This document shows, in pieces, positions 55,901-64,000 of a stretch of 64,000 bases of DNA. The stretch's first letter is position 1. Each line of letters starts with the position of its first letter. The translations under genes were made by a program, and so were the position numbers. Under the pieces are notes generated by a model that had not been told where the DNA came from, searched no databases, and saw only the letters and a list, made by a program, of their open reading frames with translations. The DNA comes from Myoxocephalus aenaeus. Taxonomy: Eukaryota; Chordata; Actinopteri; Perciformes; Cottidae. The DNA is taken from positions 1,248,001 to 1,312,000 of the forward strand of contig JBAMJR010000194.1 of the NCBI GenBank assembly GCA_038501785.1. The letters run 5' to 3'.

Positions 55901-58695
55901 TTCCTGGAGCACAGTGAAAGAAATAATCTGTCAGAAGTCAAAATCCTTCCCATTCAAAATGTTATGTAAAGCACTGGCATCAAATATGATAATTTGGGTA
56001 CGCTTATATCATTGGTTTATAATTATTGTGCCGTAATGTGTTCATCACGTTCATTTTACAGCTGGTAAAGGTAATTTGAACTACTTAATATATTTAATAA
56101 CTAGTCTATATTTGTTTTTAATAAGACATCAAAGTTTTTGTCGATTCATAGTTTCTATCAAATCTGAATCTGAAAAGTAGCCTAACTAGTAACAAATATT
56201 GTGAAATAGATGCAGTGAAGTTAAAAGTACAATATTTCCCTCTAAAATGTAGAGGACTAGAAGTGTAAAGGTACATAAAAAGGAAACAGTGAAGTAAAGT
56301 AAAGTAGACTACAAGTACCTCAAACCTCTACATAAGTACAGTACTTCAGTAAATGTACTTATTTACATCCCAACACTGATCAAACAAGAGCGCAACATTG
56401 TTTACAAAGTTGTTCATATATCTATCCTTTTAGTTTTGCCCTCAAAGTTTAACATATGGATGCATTTTACTTAAAAAAAGTAGTTAGCTAGTTAGTTCAA
56501 TGTGCAGGAGCCAGCCATGTCAGAGTCTCACATCAGGCAGCTTCTACTATCGCAAAGAGTCGACCAATCCCAAAATATGTCCAACAACGAGGGATTTTAC
56601 CACCATTCTCTCACTTTTGGAAACATGTTTTTTGTTGAGAAGATTGAACCCAGATGAAACAAACTGGACAGAAGGTGTTTATTAGGGATGGTCGCCGCTT
56701 GCAGCAGATTGTGTTTGCAGAGAGCCAGACTGTCTGCTTCTGTGTTTACCTTCATGCTCTGCTGAGCTCAGCAAAGGACCTGCTGGCTGGAGCTGTGAGG
56801 GGGTAAAGATCTTATATACTCAGAATGTTCCGTCTTATAGACGGCTACATCAGTACACACCTTTTTAAAGCCATTTTTAAGCCACTTTTGAAGGGGCTCC
56901 AAAATGTATAAGCCTCTCTATAGTCATAATGTTTTCTTAAACTAACTTTATCTTTAACACAAAGGACTTTTGCACGAATGGGAATAAACCCACATTGCAT
57001 TAAAAAACAGATGTAAATCTGATTGTCAAATCCAGTAACGCTTATAGCTGCAAATTAAGGGTCTTTTAATTAAGCCTACACACTTAAAATGTGACTTCAC
57101 TTTGGGGCCACAGCAGTGACGAAGATACTTAATGGAGACAATACTGCGGTCTCTGATGTCGGCGGAGACTTTTTGAAAGTGAAGAACCTTTCTCTTTGTT
57201 ATTGACCTTCATAAAATTGTTTCTTCCTTCTATTTAACCTTCATTTCCTCAAATTCTCTTGAGTCAGTTGCCTCAAAACCATCACCATGAGTTTATCTGT
57301 CTGTATGCAAATATAAGGGATGGTAATTTTGAATTTTCTTTTTCTGACCGATAACCGTTAACCTGACTAGATTAGTGGAGCCTAACTGATACGGGATTTT
57401 CTCGGGCCAATGCAGATTCCGATGCTCGGGAGAAAAAACTAATTGATATCTGTCTATATATTTACATTTCAATTTATCTATATTGTATCTAATTATTACC
57501 GTTTTTATTTCTTCTTGTTAAGAAAAGGGACTACATTGTATTATATTTACAAACACATATGCTTTGCAATGAACCCTCAGACATTTGTGTCAAAGATCTA
57601 TAATGGAGGCAGTATATTTTATAGTTCCTTAATCAAATCCAGGCAACTTTTTGCATACATGTATTACATGGAATAAGCAATGCTGGTTTTTGTATAAATT
57701 ACTCACTATTTTGTATGCAACGAATCAATTTTCCAAGTCAACCTAATTCGTAGAGTAAAGTCAACTTTATTTAAAATTTACAAGCACATTTAAATTGAAT
57801 GAATTTACAAAATTAAGTTGACTTTACTTGAAGTCAAGTAACGTAATTGAAAAATGTAGTACACTTTACTTAAAATAGGAGGCTTCACTGTCACGCTAGT
57901 TTCTCCCATCTAAAAAGGTAATTTAACAACAGCAAAAGAAGATAACGGTCACAAAGTATGGTATGGTATTTACATAGAGTGCATTGTAGCTGCACTCTGA
58001 CATTATTATTGTGATGCTATAATGGCTCTTGAGGCCAGAGAGCAGCCAACTAATGAAAAACCAGATATAAATAAAAAGGTAAAATTACAAGACAGTGTGA
58101 GTCACCCTGCCTGTTGATAGGTACGGAGCAGAGGGTGCTGTCTGAAGCCCCTCGAGCTCTCCTCAGAAACCCATGTGACACATCCAGTGAGAGCTTTCAA
58201 GGTGAAAACAACCGTTAATCGGATTACCATCGACCTAGCCGTGAGACGTGTAAGACTGCAGGTGTTGGAACTGGCATCCGCTTTAGCCACACATGTGTTC
58301 ACGTTCTGGTGTGGCTGAACACAGAGTGAGGGACGGATGCTTTGGAGGGTCTGATGTTACAGTAACAAAGCCATTATGAACTCCTCTTCAAGAGCGGTAG
58401 AGCAGGAGTGGATAATGTACCATGGGGTGTAGGACAAACATGATTGCATACTCACAAAAGCAGTTGCCCTTATGAGGACAAATCAGTCGACCAATCAGGA
58501 CACAGGGAGATTAAGGTTGGCAGTTATGTTAAATTGGAGGCCGCAAAGGGGCGGGACCTGTACTGGCCGACCAATCAGAGCAACGAGAGGTGGTGAAGGA
58601 GGAACGAGAGAAAAGATGAATGTCACTTGGAAACATTAAAAGGCACTGAAGCAGTACTCAGCTTTTAACCTTTAACTAAACAGACACCTCACTGA

Positions 58696-58697
<2 letters not shown>
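55901..58697. other. AT-rich non-coding stretch
   Basis: No gene is seen. Around 57725-57860 there are repeated words (AAGTCAACTTTATTTAAA, AAGTTGACTTTACTTGAAG) in inverted arrangement, possibly a small MITE whose ends were not fixed. Confidence 0.4.

Positions 58698-58770
<73 letters not shown>
58698..58770. repeat. (CA)n microsatellite
   Basis: About 36 uninterrupted CA units. Confidence 0.95.
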
Positions 58771-58771
<1 letters not shown>

Positions 58772-59893
58772 CTCTGCTGTTATGTGTCCAAGAGGTAAGA
58801 GCCTGTTTGACTTGAGCCTGAGGTCCTGAGGATCCAGAAAATGAGCAGATTTTGTGCTTTGAAGACGCTTTGGGAAGTCACGTCCATGATTTTGTTCCCA
58901 TTTAAAGGGTCAAACTGGACAACTTTATGCTGCCCTGTTACCTTTGCACAAGTTCTGCCCGCAGGAACTAATGAGACGCTGGTGAGTGAATGTGTGCAAG
59001 TTATCTAAAGTTCAATGCATCTAAGTATCACATTTAAAGGTCTGCAACAACAAAACAAGAAAGCCAGTATTGGTTAAAAAGGCAGAGGGCATGGACTGGT
59101 TCTCTTTGTGGTGGATGGCAGGCCGATGAATATCCTTTTTTCTTTCCTCTTATTTGAGGAAATGTGTGTTTCTTGCAGCAGCATGTTTCAGTGGAGAGAA
59201 AAGAGTCACGTTAGTTGTATTTTCTCTTGCCTTTGTAGTTATTATGTCAAGTGCCGAACAGAACAACTAAAGTAAAACAGCAGGCTTGTACTTTTATTCT
59301 TTTCTTTCTTAATTGCAAACTTGGGAGGTGCATCTTAATTAACTTTGGTTACACTAAAGAAACCTTTCTCCACCGTGAGGCTAATTCGGGTGTTTGACCC
59401 CGTCTGACTGTTCTTTGAGGTAACAGGACATATCGGGTCACCGGCTGATGACGGGCCAAGTGATATTCCTCTTGTTTCAGAGGGACCCTGGAGGCCCCCG
59501 GCCCTCGACTACAGGCGGATTAATAAACCGATAAGCTTAATGAATCCTGACTATCGGAGCAGGTGAAATAAAAGGGGCTAATGGAAGTAATTACCTCGCC
59601 TGATCTGTCCGTCGGAGGGCAAGCCGGTCCTAATACTGACGATTAACACGAGCAGGAATGGAAATGAAATGTGCCGTTTGTAAAAACATTATCCGCATGG
59701 ACGCGTTGCCTCAACGTCTACGTGAGAGAGTTGAATGAGGGACGGGCCATTTTACTTTGACACACGCACACACGCACACACACATTTGACCTGTTTGCGT
59801 TTGTCTCAGATCAATACCGAGCCTCTAAAGGGCCTGCTTAATTGGACGGCATGGCTAATTAACTCAATGTGTCACTCACAATAAAAGACCGAC

Positions 59894-59894
<1 letters not shown>
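58771..59894. other. Non-coding stretch with a conserved-looking block
   Basis: No gene is seen. The part at 59380-59730 is unusually free of repeats and dense in words such as GGATTAATAAACCGATAAGC, GGGGCTAATGGAAGTAATTACC and CTGATAACGATTAA-like motifs. This is the texture of a developmental enhancer. It could not be tested by alignment. Confidence 0.35.

Positions 59895-59925
<31 letters not shown>
59895..59925. repeat. (TG)n microsatellite
   Basis: About 15 TG units. Confidence 0.95.
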
Positions 59926-59928
<3 letters not shown>

Positions 59929-60387
59929 CCGTCTCTGTACAATTCAGTGCCAAATTCCTGTTCCTCCAGGAGCCAGTCCTTCATGCCCTTCAGCCTGACT
60001 GTAATTGAAAGACACGGACGCAGCTCAGCTCCGGGGCTCCAGGGATTGTGCGTTTACCTTTCACCGGTCGGCCCGCGGTTTGGAAGATGTGAGCCGACTG
60101 ACAGCTTCACAACTTTGACACGAACAGTGGCCGGTTGAAGTAAACGGCTGGAGAGGCGTTTCAGTCCCCGAACGGGACGGAAATCGGCAGAGTCTCCTGC
60201 ATTCAATTCAATTCAGTTTATTTTATATAGCATGAAGTCCTGAAATGATTCATCATGCATGAAAGAGAAGCGCCTCCAGCCAGACGCTGTGAGGCCAACA
60301 GACATCATCATCTGTCTCATCCGACGTTTCAAGATAATCAACATCAGAGCTGCAAAAATCGATATTCTCATATCAGCATCAATATAT
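59926..60387. other. Non-coding stretch
   Basis: No gene is supported. ATTCAATTCAATTCAGTTTATTTTATA at about 60201 is a minus-strand retroposon tail. Confidence 0.45.
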
Positions 60388-60410
60388 ATAATAATAATAA
60401 TAATAATAAT
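60388..60410. repeat. (TAA)n microsatellite
   Basis: About seven ATA/TAA units. They abut TTGTATTTATAGAGCACATTTC, the start of a common fish retroposon tail read in reverse. Confidence 0.85.
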
Positions 60411-60496
60411 TGTATTTATAGAGCACATTTCCCAGACAAAAGAGGTCACAAAGTGCTGTACAGTTTAAAAAACACATTAAAAGATGGAGGATTAAA

Positions 60497-60502
60497 ATAT
60501 AT

Positions 60503-60557
<55 letters not shown>
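60497..60557. repeat. (TA)n microsatellite with ATC interruptions
   Basis: TATATCTATATC phrases lead into about 20 pure TA units. Confidence 0.95.
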
Positions 60558-60559
<2 letters not shown>

Positions 60560-62089
60560 TAGAAGTTAACAGCCACTGGTTCACATTAAGAATACATGAT
60601 GTGAAACATTCTGATCGGATGAAGGCCAAACAAATTCAAATAAGACCACGGTTGTAATAAAGAATAATTTATACTGAAAATCTCAGATAAATGTAAAAGA
60701 AACAGCAAAGTTTTCTTTAAAGAAAGACCAATATTCAGCCACTTGATTCCAAAAACTAAATACTGTAGAATACATCGTATATAATGAAGGTGTGGTGCCG
60801 ACTCTTACTCACTGAGTGTTGTCAGCAGAGGACCAAATGAAGCCCACGTTATGGATGGAGGGGGCAGATGAGCGCTGGGCGTGGAGGCGGATGAACCCAC
60901 AGACGGATCCCTCCCTGAAAGCTCTTGATTCTCAGCCGTGTTAACGGTCCGTGATGCCAGGGCGGAGCGGGAATTAAACTCAGATGGATATTACAAGTGT
61001 TCAACTCGTAGTCACCAAGCGGGAAATCTCAGTGTAGGACATTACAGGGGTCATTAACATATAGCTGCCAGGGAGCATTAAGAAAGCTACATTTTAGTTA
61101 GGAAGGGAACAACATTCAGATTAGAGCTGGGAACGGCCTGCTGGTGTGTCTGGTTTGCGCAGCAGAGAGATGGATGAATACAGTTTTCTGGAGGCTGGAG
61201 GACAAATAATAATGGCATGCTGGACCTTTTATGCACAATTTAGCTCTGCTTATCAGAGTGTAAACAAAAGACAAATGTCTCCACAATAGCCGGGGCCGGT
61301 GAGTGATGCTGCTCACTCAAGCTGAAACCTGTAAATGTTTAGTTTTTTGCCAAAGGACCCAGTCAGCAAAATGAAAAGTTTGACAATGAAGTTGTTGACT
61401 GACTATCGGCCGCGATATACAGCATTTATATAATTACTGGAAAATGTTCTTTATTTATTATTGATTATCAATAAAATAAGTACATTTCAATATGCGTTAC
61501 TCTGGCTCGGATACATCTCTCTAACTGTAGTCGCCACTCCAAAGTCTCGCTCAATGTCCTGCTCACAGCACTGTCTGACGTCCTGCCCTGAAGACAAGAA
61601 TGGCAGTTACTGGATGTAACTCCACTTCTATGAGGATGACGAGAACCGCGAGACGCCGTCTGGACACGATATTGCGCAAAGGCCTGACCCTACTCTGTCT
61701 CTGATTGGCTCACCCAGATATTCGTACCATAATAGATGTCACTCCTTAAGCCTGAAGCTAACCAACCCAACCAACAATGAATCATCAGATTATATTAACC
61801 AGAGACAGAGTAGGGCGGGTGTGTGACTTTGCCAATGCACAATTAGTAAAATAGACATGTGACCCATGACCAAATTATCAAAGCTTATAGAGAGGCCAAG
61901 TCCCTCCTCTTCCGGTGTCCCCCATGGGAACTTATTTTGGGAAAAATATGGAGGATTCTCAAAATATTTGTTTTATCCCATTTTAATTCAACCATGAATT
62001 ACACCCACACTGTTTGTCATTTTGCGAGTCAAGGAAGTTGCAGTTTGTCGTAGGTTAGTTGTAGCATCATTTCATTTTGTGTCACCAAT
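60558..62089. other. Non-coding stretch with an inverted repeat
   Basis: No gene is seen. CCCTACTCTGTCTCTG (61688-61703) and its exact complement (61800-61815) form 16-bp arms about 96 bp apart, perhaps part of a small foldback element. The block at 61130-61290 is repeat-free and conserved-looking. Confidence 0.4.
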
Positions 62090-62090
62090 G

Positions 62091-62485
62091 CTACACCAAC
62101 ACGGCTGTCACCAACACGGCCGTTACCAACACGGCCGTTACAAACACGGCCGTCACCAACACGGCCGTCACCAACACGACCGTCACCAACACGGCTGTTA
62201 CCAACACGACCGTTACCAACACGGCTGTCACAAACACGGCCGTTACCAACACGACCGTTACAAACACGGCCGTCACCAACACGGCTGTCACCAACACGGC
62301 TGTCACCAACACGGCTGTCACCAACACAGCCGTTACCAACACGGCTGTTACCAACACAGCCGTTACCAACACGGCCGTCACCAATGCGACTGTTACCAAC
62401 ACAGCCGTTACCAACACGGCTGTTACCAACACAGCCGTTACCAACACGGCCATCACCAACACGACTGTTACCAACACAGCCATTA
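62091..62485. repeat. 15-bp minisatellite, about 26 units
   Basis: Variants of ACCAACACGGCTGTC repeat with a strict 15-bp period. The variation is concentrated at C/T in the third-codon-like positions. Because 15 is a multiple of three, all six frames stay long, giving shadow frames of TNTAV and QHGRY repeats. There is no sign that any is a gene. Confidence 0.95.
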
Positions 62486-62881
62486 GCAAGATTAGATTTC
62501 CCCGACTTTTAAGGGCGCTGACACAACAAAAAATGACGAAAGACAAGCCTCATTCAAAATCGATAATGGAAGCTTGTTTTGAATGTAAAATAATGACATT
62601 ACATTGATGGTACACACTTCACATTTAGCAAAATAATACAATAAACTGCAACCACAATTTGATCCTTTGTTACCCGGGGAGGAAATCTCTGGACTCACAA
62701 GAGAATCATTTGTGCATGGTGAATTCGGCAATTGTACATCAAGTTCTTTCTTTCTTTGTGTAAAAAACATGAATCAGCTGTTCACATGAGTGCACACGCC
62801 TCTACTTCTCGCTGCATATCAGCCATTTCCCTCCCGTATTGTTTCATTTTCATTGAGGCTACTTCTGTCGAATAACGCATG
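62486..62881. other. Non-coding stretch, nothing identified
   Basis: No gene or repeat is supported. Confidence 0.45.
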
Positions 62882-62883
62882 TC

Positions 62884-62936
62884 TTGGTATTGGTACTGGT
62901 ATTGGTACTGGTATTGGTACTGGTATTGGTACTGGC
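62884..62936. repeat. 12-bp tandem repeat, about 4 units
   Basis: TTGGTACTGGTA repeats about four times. Confidence 0.9.
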
Positions 62937-64000
62937 AACAACACCCAGCCTAGTGTCCCTGTCTGTTACGCCTCCACTGATGAACAGAGAGTTGTACAGT
63001 CACAACCGGCGTCATGAAAACTTGTATCACATCAAAGCGTCTGAGCTTTCTTCCCCCTTTACTTCCATGACGGCTAACCCGTCTGCGTCCGGCTGGCGCC
63101 CTGAGCTGCGTGCACGCTGAACTCATGGCGAACTAACGGGATGCTGCAGAGAAACTCCGTCTTCCACAGGGGACCTTGTGTCGTCTACTGGGGGAAAGGT
63201 CAGGAAACAGCTGGACTGGATATTGAAACGGTCAATACAATCCAGTAAATAGTTAATTAAACAGATGTCAGTTAGATGGAAATCTGTACGAGAAATAAAG
63301 AAAAAGAAGAAATGCATTGATCTATTTGACCTTGACAGATGTTTCCACTAGAGAATATTACTTATTCTTATTCTCGTATTTACTGCCCCTTTAAACACAC
63401 ACACACTTCTAAAAGCACAATCCCCGTCTTCATCTTCTCCATTTTTACTTCTCAACAACCTCATCTCTTTTTTTCTCTCGTTAGCTGGCTAAACACTAAT
63501 TAGATGCAGCGCGCAAGCTGTTGTTGAAGTTTGCGTTGCGTAGCAACAACAGGGATGTAAGGCTCCTCGCAGCCTTTGAGCTCAGCGTTCCTCACGTTAG
63601 GGCTTTGTGCTCGACGCAGAAAACAAACAAAAGCGGGGATCCGATCAGAACACGGGTTCATCCGTAAATGAGACCCTGCCTCCTAAGTGATGTCCATGAA
63701 TTCATTTCCCATCACCGGGAAAGAGACAGACTGACTCCCTCTGCTCTATTAGGGACGAACAAGCAGTGAAAGCAGTGGAATAGTTGCCGTGTGTATATTT
63801 ATCACATCAGATCAGAAGCTCTCGCTGTGCTCGGCTCCCAAAGCAGCAACAATAGACGGCTAAAAGACTAAAAGACGGCTAAATTGCCCCGTGATTGCTT
63901 TCTCGCTCCCCGGTCCTTTTCCCACAAATGGGGTGAAAGTGTTCAGTGACACACGGCTCTCTCTACCTGACAGCTGTGCTGCTGCTCAGGCTCTCTCTCT
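62937..64000. other. Non-coding stretch to the end of the window
   Basis: No gene, complete transposon or array was found. The sequence ends in a CTCT-rich run that the window cuts. Confidence 0.45.

Noticed and set aside
62022..62607. Open frames of 150-176 codons with TNTAV, QHGRY and VLVTAV repeats
   Set aside because: They arise only because the 15-bp minisatellite has a period divisible by three; all six frames stay open.

Overview
The window reads as chromosomal DNA of a ray-finned (teleost, probably spiny-rayed) fish. It holds one vertebrate gene with an intact reading frame (PHAX) in a long gene-poor stretch. That stretch is packed with short CA/TG/TA microsatellites, tRNA-derived SINEs, hAT, piggyBac-like and Tc1/mariner-type elements, LINE ORF1 remains and Ty3/Gypsy pieces of kinds common in teleosts. 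There is no bacterial-type operon, no CRISPR array and no rRNA or stand-alone tRNA gene.

Layout. 1-2110: PHAX, complete and intronless, with a 3' UTR and poly(A) signal. 2370-5300: old repeats, including one arm of a 410-bp dispersed repeat whose inverted partner lies 10.8 kb away. 5299-8178: a 5'-truncated Ty3/Gypsy element on the minus strand, with a 234-bp LTR and an uninterrupted RT/RNase H/integrase frame. 8327-8949: a probable hAT copy. 12922-13359: a solo LTR with a 5-bp target duplication. 14070-16212: two candidate exons of an unidentified minus-strand gene, whose intron was enlarged by a 355-bp duplicated segment. 16288-16822: a SINE split by a TA-flanked MITE. 22566-23547, 33282-34067, 41895-44195 and 47091-48965: four hAT elements, each with a perfect 8-bp target duplication. 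One hAT contains a piggyBac-like element, and another interrupts a LINE ORF1. 32712-36030: two neighbouring ORF1-type LINE frames with no ORF2 in sight. 51981-52298: a second MITE copy. 52300-64000: gene-poor sequence with microsatellites, a 15-bp minisatellite and AT-rich blocks that resemble conserved non-coding DNA.

The genes do not form a pathway. The main story is insertion history. At least six nested or abutting insertions can be ordered from their target duplications, and several small rearrangements (a templated insertion, a tandem duplication split by an insert, a perfect 35-bp-arm hairpin) are readable to the base. I did not find a clearly new biological system. The best candidates for follow-up are the intronless PHAX, the ORF1-only LINE pair, the templated insertion next to an exon and the long hairpin. 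Homology calls come from motif recognition alone; no database was searched.
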